Below, piece after piece: positions 49,489 to 58,395 of a stretch of DNA of 64,000 nucleotides (position 1 is the stretch's first letter; each line of letters starts with the position of its first letter). This DNA is from Terriglobia bacterium (GTDB taxonomy: Bacteria > Acidobacteriota > Terriglobia > Terriglobales > Acidobacteriaceae). The stretch is from contig JAIQGL010000026.1 of assembly GCA_020072585.1 (NCBI GenBank), forward strand, positions 116,913 through 180,912, written 5' to 3'. Below the pieces are notes generated by a model. That model searched no databases. It worked only from the letters and a program-made list of their open reading frames with translations, and was not told where the DNA came from. The position numbers and the translations under genes are program-made.

Positions 49489-52400
49489 ATGAGAGCGCTT
49501 GCTTTTGCAGTTTTCTCCGCGATCCTTTTTATTTGTCTCTCCATTTCCGCCATGGCACAGACGTTTCGAGGTGGAATCCAGGGGACGGTCACCGATTCCA
49601 GCGGCGCTGCCGTGGTCGGGGCAGAAGTTACGGTAAAAAACGTGGATACCGGTCTGGTCCGCACCGTCACCACCAATGACGAAGGTGATTTTCTGGTGAC
49701 CGAGCTGCCGCTGGGCGCGTACAGCGTAACTGCCAGCAAAGGCGGCTTTGGGACAAAGGTTTTGCATGGTATTAACGTGGCTGTTTCAAGCAACACGCGG
49801 GCTGATGTTCAGCTGGTTCCCGGCGAGGTGAAGCAGGAAGTGGTGGTTACCGCGGAAGCGCCCATCATCGATACAACCGGCAACACCATGGGCGGGACGA
49901 TTCAAGCCAACCAATTGGCGACCCTGCCTGTCAACGGCGGCGACTTTGCCAAGCTGCTCACTCTGGTGCCCGGCTCTGCTTCTGATCCAAATGGAGACAG
50001 TGACTCGCCCGGTTCGTTCGGTACGTTCAGCATCAACGGAAATCGTGGCCGCTCCAACAATTATCTTCTGGACGGCACGGACATGAATGACGGCTATCGC
50101 AATGATCCGGCCATCAATGAAGCGGGCGTATTTGGCACGCCGGCCACGCTGCTGCCGATCGATGCGCTACAGGAGATCGGCATCCTTTCCAACATGGAGC
50201 CTGAATACGGACGCAACGCCGGCGCGGTCGTGAATATCGTCACCAAGTCCGGGACCAACACCATCCACGGCTCAGGGTTTGAGTATTTCCGCAACAACGC
50301 GCTCGATGCCCGCAACGCGTTCAACAGCAAGACGGACGCTGCCGGCAACCCCATTCCCCAGGACACGTTCCACAACAATCAGTACGGCGGATCGCTGGGC
50401 GGCCCGCTGGTGAAAGACCGCACCTTCTGGTTTGTGGCCTATGAAGGATGGCGCGAAAACGGCGGCCTTCCCGCCACGGCCAGCGTGCCTTCGCAGGCCA
50501 GGGTGAACGCGTTCACCGCCGGAGAAGGCGTGATTAATCCTGTGATCGCCAATCTGCTGGCGCGGCATCCATGGAGCATTCCTCTGCCGGCCACCGGCGA
50601 TACCGGCGCCGACAATGCCACGGTCCAGGTCACCGACCATTTCACCAATCGCGTGGACAGCCTGATTTTCAAGATTGACCAGCGCTTTGGCAGCGGCGAA
50701 GGTTCTGACCTTCTGACCGCGCGCTACTTTTATGGCGACAGCGACCAGAGTTTTCCGTTGGCGCTGGGCGGCGGCACTACCGTGCCTGGCTTCAATACCA
50801 CCACGCCGACCCGCGTGCAGGTGCTCTCACTTTCCTACACGCATCTGCTTTCGCCGAAATTGCTGCTGGAGCTCCGTGGCGGCTGGAACCGCTTCGCCGA
50901 GGGCTTTTTCCCGCAGGACCAGGCATTCAACCCTTCATCCATCGGTCTGAATACAGGCGTGACCAACGCGCAGGACTTTGGCCTGCCGCAGATCAGCTTC
51001 AGTGACGGCACCAGCGGACTGGGTGGCAACAACTCCATCCCGCGTCACCGCTTTGATACCAACTGGCAGTACTTCACCAATCTTGGCTACAACAGCGGCA
51101 AGCACAATTTGAAGTTCGGCTATGAATACCGCCGCACCACGGTCAACCAGTTTTACGATCTCGGTTATCGCGGGCGGCTGAAGTTTCTAACGTTTGAGGA
51201 TTTTCTTGCCGGAGATATTACCAACGGCGGCAGCCAGTTCGCCGGCAACTCACAACGCACCACGCACCAGAACAACTCCGGCTTTTACGTGCAGGATAAC
51301 TTCCGCTTGACGCGCAAGCTCACGTTGAATGCCGGTCTGCGCTGGGATTATTTCGGCGTGATTTATGAAGACGGCAACCGCTTCAGTCTTTTCAATACAG
51401 GCACGCAGGCGCTGCAACTGGTAGGGCAGGGCGGCGGGCCTTCAAGCCTCTATCCGCGCGACCTCAACAACTTTGCTCCGCGCTTCAGTGCCGCCTATGA
51501 TCTGCGTGGCAACGGCAATACCGTGGTCCGCGCGGGCTGGGGTCTTTATTATGATGCGTTCTCCCAGGATTTCTTCATCGGCCACTTCCCATTCAACACG
51601 TTCAATCCCGGACCGGCCTACAACGGCGTAGGCGCGGCGGCGATCAGCTCGGCCGGCAATGTAGCTTCCACCATTGTTGCCGGCGTACCGATTTTCACCG
51701 GCTTTAGCCCCACCACGGATGCGTGGACCGTGGACCCGAAGATCCGCACGCCCTATGTACAGAATTACAACCTGAACATTGAGCAGGCCATGGGCAAAGC
51801 CATGGCGCTACAAGTTGGTTACGTGGGCTCGGCCGGGACCAAGCTGTTCCGCTTCCGCGACATCAACCAGCACGATCCTGCAACAGGCGCATTTCCCTTT
51901 GCGGCTTTCAACATCGTCAACCAGTTTGAGTCCACTTCAAGCTCGCGCTACAACAGCCTCCAGGTCACCTGGAAGCTGCGCAACTGGCGCGGCCTGAACT
52001 CGCAGCTTGCCTGGACCTGGTCACACTCCATTGACAACGCCAGCGACGGTGAAGACTTTGTTCCCAACGCGGCGCAGCCGGACAACAGCCTGAACCCCGG
52101 CGCGGAAAAGGGAAATTCAAACTTTGACGGCCGCCATCGGCTGACCTGGATGTTTGGTTACGAATTGCCCAAACCTGGGTTTGCAAAATCGCTCACCAAC
52201 GGCTGGTCAGTGAATGGATTGCTGCGCCTCTCCAGCGGACAGCCGTATAACCTGAACTCTTTTTCGAACTACAACAACAGCAATGAATTTCTGGAGCGGC
52301 CGGACGTTGTAGGTAATCCCTTCACCGGCACCGGGGGCCCCAGCAAGTTGCTGAATCTCTCCGCCTTTGCCGCGCCGTGCGACTGGGACCCGACGGCGGG

Positions 52401-52803
52401 CGCCTGTGTTCCCGGATCACAGCATTTCGGCAACCTGCGCCGCAATGCTTTCATTGGTCCAGATTTCAAAAACTTTGATTTCTCCCTGGCCAAAGACACA
52501 AAGCTGAACGAACGGCTGAACATGCAATTCCGTGCCGACATTTTCAATCTGTTCAATCATCCCAATTTTTCCAATCCCACTCTGCCGAACTTCTTGGTCA
52601 ATCTGGAGAACAACGGCGCCGTGGCTCCCCTGCCGGGCGATCCTAAATGCGCGCTTTCCAACGGGCCAAACTTCGTCGGCTGTCGCGCTGTAGGTCCAGG
52701 CTTCCTGCCTACAACAGCAACGCCGGATGTCGCCATCGGCTATCCGTTCCTGGGCGGCGGCGGTTCACGTGACATTCAGCTGGCGCTGAAGTTTACGTTC
52801 TAG
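49489..52803 (+). CDS. TonB-dependent receptor with N-terminal carboxypeptidase-regulatory-like domain (Oar-like)
   Basis: A 1104-residue outer-membrane transporter. The signal peptide ends near residue 24. Residues about 28-110 are a CarboxypepD-regulatory-like beta-sandwich (GGIQGTVTDSSGAAVVGAEVTVKN), followed by the plug (SFGTFSINGNRGRSNNYLLDG) and a large barrel ending in Phe (DIQLALKFTF). This architecture is strongly expanded in Acidobacteriota. The substrate is unknown; oligosaccharide or peptide uptake, or protein export as in Myxococcus Oar, are the usual proposals. A strong terminator follows. No SusD-like partner is present. Confidence 0.95.
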   Translation: MRALAFAVFSAILFICLSISAMAQTFRGGIQGTVTDSSGAAVVGAEVTVKNVDTGLVRTVTTNDEGDFLVTELPLGAYSVTASKGGFGTKVLHGINVAVSSNTRADVQLVPGEVKQEVVVTAEAPIIDTTGNTMGGTIQANQLATLPVNGGDFAKLLTLVPGSASDPNGDSDSPGSFGTFSINGNRGRSNNYLLDGTDMNDGYRNDPAINEAGVFGTPATLLPIDALQEIGILSNMEPEYGRNAGAVVNIVTKSGTNTIHGSGFEYFRNNALDARNAFNSKTDAAGNPIPQDTFHNNQYGGSLGGPLVKDRTFWFVAYEGWRENGGLPATASVPSQARVNAFTAGEGVINPVIANLLARHPWSIPLPATGDTGADNATVQVTDHFTNRVDSLIFKIDQRFGSGEGSDLLTARYFYGDSDQSFPLALGGGTTVPGFNTTTPTRVQVLSLSYTHLLSPKLLLELRGGWNRFAEGFFPQDQAFNPSSIGLNTGVTNAQDFGLPQISFSDGTSGLGGNNSIPRHRFDTNWQYFTNLGYNSGKHNLKFGYEYRRTTVNQFYDLGYRGRLKFLTFEDFLAGDITNGGSQFAGNSQRTTHQNNSGFYVQDNFRLTRKLTLNAGLRWDYFGVIYEDGNRFSLFNTGTQALQLVGQGGGPSSLYPRDLNNFAPRFSAAYDLRGNGNTVVRAGWGLYYDAFSQDFFIGHFPFNTFNPGPAYNGVGAAAISSAGNVASTIVAGVPIFTGFSPTTDAWTVDPKIRTPYVQNYNLNIEQAMGKAMALQVGYVGSAGTKLFRFRDINQHDPATGAFPFAAFNIVNQFESTSSSRYNSLQVTWKLRNWRGLNSQLAWTWSHSIDNASDGEDFVPNAAQPDNSLNPGAEKGNSNFDGRHRLTWMFGYELPKPGFAKSLTNGWSVNGLLRLSSGQPYNLNSFSNYNNSNEFLERPDVVGNPFTGTGGPSKLLNLSAFAAPCDWDPTAGACVPGSQHFGNLRRNAFIGPDFKNFDFSLAKDTKLNERLNMQFRADIFNLFNHPNFSNPTLPNFLVNLENNGAVAPLPGDPKCALSNGPNFVGCRAVGPGFLPTTATPDVAIGYPFLGGGGSRDIQLALKFTF

Positions 52804-52825
52804 ATGGCGTATTGCAGAACACGAG

Positions 52826-52857
52826 GGGGCAGGCTTTGTGGCCGTGCCCCTTTTTTT
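52826..52857 (+). terminator. Rho-independent terminator of the TonB-receptor gene
   Basis: GGGGCAGGC pairs with GCC-TGCCCC (one bulged G) around a short TTTGTG loop, followed by seven T (52851-52857). It lies 23 bases after the receptor stop. Confidence 0.85.
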
Positions 52858-52943
52858 GCAGTGCGCCCGAAGCACCTTGCTGATCAATAAACATATTTAG
52901 TATCAATCTTTTGCGGGTAATTTACCTTAGGGCTAATTTTTTC

Positions 52944-52972
52944 TTGACAGATATTACAAATCGAAATATAGT
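52944..52972 (+). promoter_or_regulatory. Near-consensus sigma-70 promoter of the envelope-stress operon
   Basis: TTGACA (52944-52949) is followed after exactly 17 bases by TATAGT (52967-52972). The predicted start is near 52979, about ten bases before the ATG of the XRE regulator, so the leader is very short and has no ribosome-binding site. A TCGCGA dyad at 52975-52980 overlaps the start point and could be an operator. Confidence 0.8.
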
Positions 52973-52988
52973 TATCGCGATTAGCAAT

Positions 52989-53492
52989 ATGACACTCGGT
53001 GAAAAATTACGCTACCTCAGGCTGATGGAAGGAAATCTTCGCGGTTACGGCCGCGAACTGACCCAGCAGGAAGTGGTCCGCGCGGTGACTCGCGAGCTGA
53101 AGTTGAAGATCAGCCAGAGTTATCTCTCGCAGATTGAAAACGGATCGCGTCCACATCTGACGAACAAGACACGTCTGCTGCTGGCCAAGTTTTTCAACGT
53201 CCATCCGGGATACCTGGTAGATGATCCGGAAGGCTTCCACAACGAACTGATGTCCGACGTGAGCGCGCAGGAAGATACGCTCGACCTCTGGCTGATCCAG
53301 GGGGCGGAGCGTTTCCGCCGCGACCCGCCGGTGAGCCGCGCCCTGCTGAACCTGGCCAAGCACAAGGATTCCCGCAGCTGCCTGGTGCTGATGGACGCGA
53401 TTCTGGAGACGCCCGAACTGGCGGAGAAGCTGTTGCACGTGTTGCGTCCGCAACAGCAACAGAAAAATGCACCGGAGATAAGTGAGGCGTAG
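52989..53492 (+). CDS. XRE-type helix-turn-helix regulator
   Basis: A 167-residue protein. The N-terminal HTH reads MTLGEKLRYLRLMEG, TQQEVVRAV and SQSYLSQIENGSRPHLTNKTRLLLAKFFNV, close to the SinR/XRE pattern, with an insertion before helix 2. The C-terminal half (SRALLNLAKHKDSRSCLVLMDAILETPELAEKLL) is helical and unassigned. The ATG at 52989 fits the promoter; a longer reading from 52911 would cross the -35 box. It is the first gene of the flotillin/PspA operon, 31 bases before the NfeD-like gene, and probably controls it. Confidence 0.88.
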   Translation: MTLGEKLRYLRLMEGNLRGYGRELTQQEVVRAVTRELKLKISQSYLSQIENGSRPHLTNKTRLLLAKFFNVHPGYLVDDPEGFHNELMSDVSAQEDTLDLWLIQGAERFRRDPPVSRALLNLAKHKDSRSCLVLMDAILETPELAEKLLHVLRPQQQQKNAPEISEA

Positions 53493-53523
53493 TTAAGCGA
53501 GTAAGGCGGAGCGAGGTAAAGCC

Positions 53524-54180
53524 ATGAACTGGGAACTCTTTTATCTGATCTGTTTCGTCGTTGGGTTCACGTTTACAGCGCTTTCTTTCTTGAGCGGCAC
53601 GCTGCACTTTCACTTTCACCTGCCGCACGGCCACTTTCATCTGGGCGGACATGCCGGCGGCCACGGCGGGGCGCATCACGGAGGCGGCGCCGCTAAGGGC
53701 GGACAGGCAAGCCACGGCGGCCATTTTCCATTTTTCAATCCAATGAGCTTCGCGGTCTTTCTGGCGTGGTTCGGCGGTACCGGATATTTGCTGGTCCATC
53801 TGCGCCATATCTGGGCACTGGCTGGCCTGGCCTTGGCGAGTCTCGCCGGACTTGCTGGAGCGGGCGTTGTGTTTTTGTTTGTCGCCAAGTTTCTGATGGC
53901 GCGTGATTTCACGCTGGATCCCGCCGACTTTGACATGATCGGCGTGCTGGGAAGAGTAAGCAACACCATCCGCGACACCGGCACAGGCGAGATCATTTTT
54001 GAACAGCAGGGTGTTCGCAAGGCCTGCGCTGCCCGCAGTGAATCAGCAGAAGATATCGCGCGCGACGAAGAGGTTGTGGTCACGCGCTATGAACACGGCG
54101 TGGCATACGTGCGCCGCTGGAATGAGCTTGCAGAAAAAGCCGGCTTGCTGCCGGAAGAACAAGAGGAGAGAATTCAGTGA
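53524..54180 (+). CDS. NfeD-like membrane protein with His-rich loop
   Basis: A 218-residue flotillin partner of the YuaF/YqiJ type. One membrane segment (about 5-25) is followed by a Gly/His-rich stretch with 12 histidines between residues 28 and 67. Then come two or three hydrophobic segments (about 73-125) and an OB-fold-like C-terminal domain with MIGVLGRVSNTIRDTGTGEIIF. The OB domain is the mark of NfeD proteins. The His-rich loop is not part of known family members as far as I can tell and could bind metal. Its stop overlaps the flotillin GTG by four bases (54177-54180). Confidence 0.85.
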   Translation: MNWELFYLICFVVGFTFTALSFLSGTLHFHFHLPHGHFHLGGHAGGHGGAHHGGGAAKGGQASHGGHFPFFNPMSFAVFLAWFGGTGYLLVHLRHIWALAGLALASLAGLAGAGVVFLFVAKFLMARDFTLDPADFDMIGVLGRVSNTIRDTGTGEIIFEQQGVRKACAARSESAEDIARDEEVVVTRYEHGVAYVRRWNELAEKAGLLPEEQEERIQ

Positions 54181-55661
54181 AAATCGTCGACTCAGTAGAC
54201 CCGTCCATATGGATTTTTGTTGGACTTGGTGTTCTGGCTGTCATGTTTGTCTTTGCCATGTTTGCCCGGCTCTACCGCAAGGTGGGGCCGAATGAAGCCC
54301 TGATCACGTACGGCTTTCGCGGCACCAAGGTTGTAAAAGGCGGCGGCCGGGTCATTTTCCCGATGATCGAAAATTGCCGGCTCCTGTCTTTGGAATTGAT
54401 GTCGTTTGACGTGGCGCCGCAGCAGGACCTTTACACCAAGCAGGGTGTTGCGGTCACGGTGGAAGCGGTAGCGCAGATCAAGGTGAAGTCGGATGAGATC
54501 TCCATCAAGACGGCATCGGAACAGTTCCTGACAAAAACACCCCAGCAGCGTGAAGGCCTCATCCGCCTGGTGATGGAAGGCCATCTGCGCGGCATCATCG
54601 GCCAGCTTACGGTGGAGCAGATTGTGAAAGAGCCGGAGATGGTGGGCGACCGCATGCGCGCCACCTGCGCTTCAGATATGACCAAAATGGGCCTGGAAGT
54701 GATCTCTTTCACGATCAAGGAAGTTCGCGACAAGAACGAGTACATCGCCAACATGGGCCGGCCCGATGTTGCCCGCATCAAGCGCGATGCCGATGTTGCC
54801 GCTGCCGAAGCCGAGCGCGATACGGCCATCAAGAAGGCGGAAGCGCAGCGCGCCGCGGCCATTGCCCGCGCCCAGGCTGATCAGGAGCGCGTGCTGGCTG
54901 AGACACTTTCGCAGGCCAAGCAGGCGGAAGCGCAGCGCGATCTGGAAGTGAAAAAGGCCGCATACCAGGAGCTGGTTAAGAAACAGCAAGCACAGGCCGA
55001 CAAGGCGTATGAAATCCAGGCCAACATTCAACAGCAGCAGGTAGTCGCGGAGCAAGTGAAAGTGCAGCTGATTGAACGAGAACAGCAGACCAAGGTGCAA
55101 GAGGCGGAAATCGCGCGCCACCAGAACGAACTCATTGCCACCGTGCTCAAGCAGGCGGAAATCGAAAAACAGCGCGTGCTCAATATCGCAGAAGGCGAAA
55201 AGCAGCGCTTGATCGCCGAAGCCGAGGGCCGCGCGAGCGCTACCCGCATGCAGGGTGAAGCTGAAGCAGACATCATTTTCAAGAAGGGTGAAGCTGAAGC
55301 CAAGGCGATGAACATTAAGGCCGAGGCCTACCAGGAATACAACCAGGCCGCAGTGGTGGATAAATTGATCACCGGCTTGCCTGAAGTGGTTCGCGCCATG
55401 GCGGCGCCGCTGGCCAATGTGGACAAGATCACCATTGTCTCCACCGGTAACGGGACCACGGCTGGCGCCAGCAAAATCACCGGAGACATGGCGGCAATCG
55501 CCGCACAAGTACCGGCGTTGTTTGAAGCCCTTTCCGGCATGAGCATGGCCGAGCTGTTCTCCAAGGTGAAGCAGATTGGTGACAAGTCGCCGAAATCTTC
55601 GCCGGAACTTCCAAGTGGTGACGATGCACCCGCCGGCAAGGCCAAAGGCGCAGGCAAGTAA
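54177..55661 (+). CDS. Flotillin (SPFH-domain membrane scaffold)
   Basis: A 494-residue flotillin. An N-terminal membrane hairpin or anchor (WIFVGLGVLAVMFVFAMFARL) is followed by the SPFH/Band7 domain (LITYGFRGTKVVKGGGRVIFP, VTVEAVAQIKVKSDE). A long Ala/Glu/Gln-rich coiled coil (about 195-395) contains EAEA-type repeats. The C-terminal segment LITGLPEVVRAMAAPLANVDKI is typical of flotillin oligomerisation regions. Flotillins organise membrane microdomains and fluidity. The start is GTG, translationally coupled to the NfeD-like gene. Two GC-rich hairpins follow it (about 55669-55735). Confidence 0.94.
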   Translation: MKIVDSVDPSIWIFVGLGVLAVMFVFAMFARLYRKVGPNEALITYGFRGTKVVKGGGRVIFPMIENCRLLSLELMSFDVAPQQDLYTKQGVAVTVEAVAQIKVKSDEISIKTASEQFLTKTPQQREGLIRLVMEGHLRGIIGQLTVEQIVKEPEMVGDRMRATCASDMTKMGLEVISFTIKEVRDKNEYIANMGRPDVARIKRDADVAAAEAERDTAIKKAEAQRAAAIARAQADQERVLAETLSQAKQAEAQRDLEVKKAAYQELVKKQQAQADKAYEIQANIQQQQVVAEQVKVQLIEREQQTKVQEAEIARHQNELIATVLKQAEIEKQRVLNIAEGEKQRLIAEAEGRASATRMQGEAEADIIFKKGEAEAKAMNIKAEAYQEYNQAAVVDKLITGLPEVVRAMAAPLANVDKITIVSTGNGTTAGASKITGDMAAIAAQVPALFEALSGMSMAELFSKVKQIGDKSPKSSPELPSGDDAPAGKAKGAGK

Positions 55662-55668
55662 ACAAGAC

Positions 55669-55735
55669 CCCGCCGGGGATTTTTCCCGGCGGTTGATCAG
55701 CCGGCAGGTTTTGGAGCGCAGCCAGCCTGCCGGAA
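55669..55735 (+). other. Two hairpins between flotillin and the 2-TM gene
   Basis: CCGCCGGG pairs with CCCGGCGG around a short ATTTTT loop (about 55671-55693). GCCGGCAGG then pairs with CCTGCCGG (about 55701-55734). Neither is followed by a T run, so they look like processing or stability elements inside the operon rather than terminators. Confidence 0.45.
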
Positions 55736-55769
55736 AGTTCCAGAACGATTTGCAGCGACGGAGAGAGTC

Positions 55770-55961
55770 ATGAAGAAAATTTCACTCGTTGGATTGATCC
55801 TGGGAGCATTGTTGGGAGCCATCGCCGCGCTGATGGCAGGTGGCTGGCTCTTCTGGCTGGGAACAGGCCTGGTCATCGGCCTGATGATCGGCTCAGTACA
55901 GACGCGAGTCCGCGGCCGCATGCAACGCCGCGATATCAGTGCAGGGAGTCTTCATTCGTAA
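55770..55961 (+). CDS. 63-aa two-TM membrane protein
   Basis: MKKISLVGLILGALLGAIAAL and GGWLFWLGTGLVIGLMIGS form two hydrophobic helices, followed by a basic tail (RVRGRMQRR). GGAGAGAG stands before the ATG. It lies between flotillin and pspA, 67 bases before the latter. Glycine-rich spacing resembles small PspB/PspD-like or glycine-zipper proteins but no family is assigned. Probably part of the envelope-stress set. Confidence 0.75.
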   Translation: MKKISLVGLILGALLGAIAALMAGGWLFWLGTGLVIGLMIGSVQTRVRGRMQRRDISAGSLHS

Positions 55962-56028
55962 AGCAGGTTTTTTTTGGGGCAAAGGCAGGGAAGAGGCAAG
56001 TCAAAAAAGAAATGATGGTGGAGGAGTT

Positions 56029-56694
56029 ATGGCATTACTAGAGAGAGTTTCAACGTTGATCCGGGCAAATTTGAATGATCTGATCGATAAGGCGGAGAAC
56101 CCCGAGATACTCATCAAGCAGGTGATTCTCGATATGGAGAACCAGTTGCTTCAGGTGAAAACGCAGGTAGCCATCGCCATTGCCGATCAGCATCTGCTGG
56201 AAAAGAAGCAGAAAGAGAACGAAGAAAAAATTGCTGACTGGAACCGCAAAGCGGAGATGGCCGTGGGCAAGAAGCAAGATGACCTGGCGCGCGCCGCCAT
56301 TGAACGCTCTCTGCACTACCAGCAGATGACGGAGAACTTCACTCAGCAGGTGGCCGACCAGCAGCTACAGGTGGAGACGCTGAAGAACGCGCTCAACAAG
56401 CTACAGCAGAAGCTGGAAGAAGCGCGCTCACGTTGCGACCTTCTGATTGCGCAGCATCGCCGCGCCCGCACGCTGGATAAGGCCGCTGACGCGCAGTCCG
56501 CCGTCGCCGGGCCGAACCATGGCGCAACTTTTGACCGCATGCGGCACAAGGTGATGCGCCAGGAAGCCATTGGACAGGCCAAGACGGAACTGCTCTCATC
56601 TGAAGCTGCCAGCGTGGAAGACCGCTTTGCGGCGATGGAAAAAGAAGATGAGATCAACCGCATCTTGAGCGAGATAAAGTCCAAGCGGGCTTAA
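56029..56694 (+). CDS. pspA: PspA/IM30-family membrane-stress protein
   Basis: A 221-residue, almost entirely alpha-helical ESCRT-III-like protein. It opens with an amphipathic helix ALLERVSTLIRANLNDLIDKAENPE, the family's membrane-binding signature, then has long coiled-coil helices (QLLQVKTQVAIAIADQHLLEKKQKENEEK and on). PspA polymers coat and repair the inner membrane. The ATG at 56029 is preceded by GGTGGAGGAG; an upstream reading from 55939 adds a non-family tail. Its place behind flotillin and an NfeD-like protein suggests a joint membrane-integrity role. Confidence 0.93.
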   Translation: MALLERVSTLIRANLNDLIDKAENPEILIKQVILDMENQLLQVKTQVAIAIADQHLLEKKQKENEEKIADWNRKAEMAVGKKQDDLARAAIERSLHYQQMTENFTQQVADQQLQVETLKNALNKLQQKLEEARSRCDLLIAQHRRARTLDKAADAQSAVAGPNHGATFDRMRHKVMRQEAIGQAKTELLSSEAASVEDRFAAMEKEDEINRILSEIKSKRA

Positions 56695-56792
56695 GCAATC
56701 GATCGCCCACATTCATCCTGGCGCTGTAGTTCTTTGTCTGGCGCCAGGCTTTGGGGCGGACCACGAATCGAATCGGTATGTAGGGAGGTGCC

Positions 56793-57419
56793 ATGCACGA
56801 TCCTGAGCATCAACCTAAAGCTGCACTGATCAAGACTCCGGTTGGGCCGGCCGTCACCGCTTTGATCGGCTTGAGTGCGGCCACCGTCTCTTTGCTGGTG
56901 TTTGTTTTTGATCTATTGGTAACGCCCGAAATAGACATTGATGATCTGATTGTTTCCTTTGTGGTCTGTGGCATGGGACTCACAACCGGGTTCTTCGTGC
57001 TACGCCGTCTGACTCCCCGGCGCGAGCTCCAGTCGCTTTTTGCCGAGTCTGGCGGTGTGTCACTCCTGACAGCACCACGAACTCCGGTCCCATCTCAGGT
57101 AAAAGAGGTTCCTCTGGATGCTGGTAAGACTGGGATCGAACACCGTGGGAGAAGTCAGGCAGCTCCAATCATCAGCAGCGATCAGCCGCAGAGCGTCTCC
57201 ACCTACAAGGGGCGCGACAATTCCGGAGCTCTTGCGTTTGCCACTGCAATTGCTGTCGGCCTCATATTGGGTGGCCGTCTACAAGGCGGGTGGGGATTTC
57301 TCGCTCTCGTAATGCCATGTGCGTGGGTGGTAGCTCTCGGCCTGTATTGGACCCGTCAGAGACAAAGCCCCAGCCTTGCGCGTACGGTATCCCGGTGGCC
57401 GGCGGAATTGTTGGGGTGA
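56793..57419 (+). CDS. Four-TM hypothetical membrane protein
   Basis: Not recognised. 208 residues with two hydrophobic pairs (about 18-40 with 50-70, and 148-165 with 170-187) separated by a polar, Pro/Ser-rich loop of about 75 residues. AGGGAGGTG precedes the ATG. Its stop overlaps the next start as TGATG (57417-57421), so the following small gene is translationally coupled. It probably belongs to the operon begun at 52989. Confidence 0.75.
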   Translation: MHDPEHQPKAALIKTPVGPAVTALIGLSAATVSLLVFVFDLLVTPEIDIDDLIVSFVVCGMGLTTGFFVLRRLTPRRELQSLFAESGGVSLLTAPRTPVPSQVKEVPLDAGKTGIEHRGRSQAAPIISSDQPQSVSTYKGRDNSGALAFATAIAVGLILGGRLQGGWGFLALVMPCAWVVALGLYWTRQRQSPSLARTVSRWPAELLG

Positions 57420-57613
57420 TGGCGATGGCCGGAGTGGGATTGGTCATGATGCGTTTTCAATTCCTGCGGGTTTTTCTGGGGCTGGCGATGGGAGCCGGGG
57501 GCGCTGTGGCGCTGATCTTGTATCGGGGCCACCAGAGAGAAAACTCGAGTAGCTCTTTTATCCAACTCCATGCCGAAAGCAGCAGCTTCTCACGTACAAT
57601 GCGAATTGAATGA
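57419..57613 (+). CDS. 64-aa membrane protein, translationally coupled
   Basis: A short gene whose ATG overlaps the upstream stop (TGATG at 57417-57421) and whose TGA overlaps the next ATG (57610-57613). It encodes two hydrophobic stretches (MAMAGVGLVMMRF and FLRVFLGLAMGAGGAVALIL) and a polar Ser-rich tail. The double overlap is the main evidence that it is real. No family is recognised. Confidence 0.6.
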   Translation: MAMAGVGLVMMRFQFLRVFLGLAMGAGGAVALILYRGHQRENSSSSFIQLHAESSSFSRTMRIE

Positions 57614-58395
57614 AGCGGAGCATTGTTGCGGTTTGTTTTCTTTTCATCGTGGCCGTCCGGGCACAGGCGGGCCCCTCTCAGCGTGAGCAGCAGATGTTTG
57701 ACCTTGTCAATCGCGAGCGCGTAAAAGCCGGCCTGAACCAACTGGAGTGGAATGACCGTCTGGCTTCAGCCGCATTGGACCACTCGCGGCTGCTCGCCGA
57801 ACATCAGGACCTCTCGCACCAGTTCGCCGGCGAAGCTCCGTTGCAGGAGCGCGTGGGCGCAACCGGCCTGCGCTTCAATTCGGTGGCGGAGAACGTGGCC
57901 GAAGCCCCCGATGTGGAGACCGCGCACAAAGGACTGATGCACTCACCGGGCCACCGCGCGAATATTCTCCATCAGGAGTACAACGCGCTCGGCATTTCGA
58001 TTGTCGAGCACGGCCACCAGCTTTTTGTCACCCAGGACTTCGGGCATACGCTCGTTTCGTACACGGAAAAACAATTTCGTGATGCCGTTGTGACCGGTTT
58101 CAACCGGGCCAGACGCGCCCGCAGCTTGCGGCCGATCGACGTAATCATCGATCCGCGGCTCAGGAAGTCCGCCTGCGCCCAGGACATGAACACGGACAAA
58201 ATGATCCAGGGGTTGCCCGGCGCGGCCAGCCTGCTGGTGTTCTCGTTGTCAGAGCCGGGCACGCTGCCTGAGGATCTGCGCAAGCTTGCGGCGGACAGGA
58301 CCGTGGAGCGCATGAACATCGGCGTGTGCCTACAGACCGGCGGCAAGAATGGGTTCTCAAAATTCTGGGTGGTAACGGCATTTTTTCGTCAATGA
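57610..58395 (+). CDS. Exported CAP-domain (SCP/PR1) protein, first of a tandem pair
   Basis: A 261-residue secreted protein. The signal peptide is MKRSIVAVCFLFIVAVRAQA. The CAP domain has VNRERVKAGLNQLEWNDRL, HSRLLAEHQDLSHQF and the signature HSPGHRANILHQEYNALG. Two later cysteines (SACAQDM and IGVCLQ) may form a disulphide. Bacterial CAP proteins include lipid- and peptidoglycan-interacting proteins; activity is unknown. The ATG overlaps the previous stop (ATGA), and its own stop overlaps the next CAP gene. Confidence 0.92.
   Translation: MKRSIVAVCFLFIVAVRAQAGPSQREQQMFDLVNRERVKAGLNQLEWNDRLASAALDHSRLLAEHQDLSHQFAGEAPLQERVGATGLRFNSVAENVAEAPDVETAHKGLMHSPGHRANILHQEYNALGISIVEHGHQLFVTQDFGHTLVSYTEKQFRDAVVTGFNRARRARSLRPIDVIIDPRLRKSACAQDMNTDKMIQGLPGAASLLVFSLSEPGTLPEDLRKLAADRTVERMNIGVCLQTGGKNGFSKFWVVTAFFRQ

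Noticed and set aside
54672..55508. 278-codon minus-strand frame opposite flotillin
   Set aside because: It mirrors the repetitive coiled-coil coding region and is Leu/Phe/Gly-rich only as a reflection of it.
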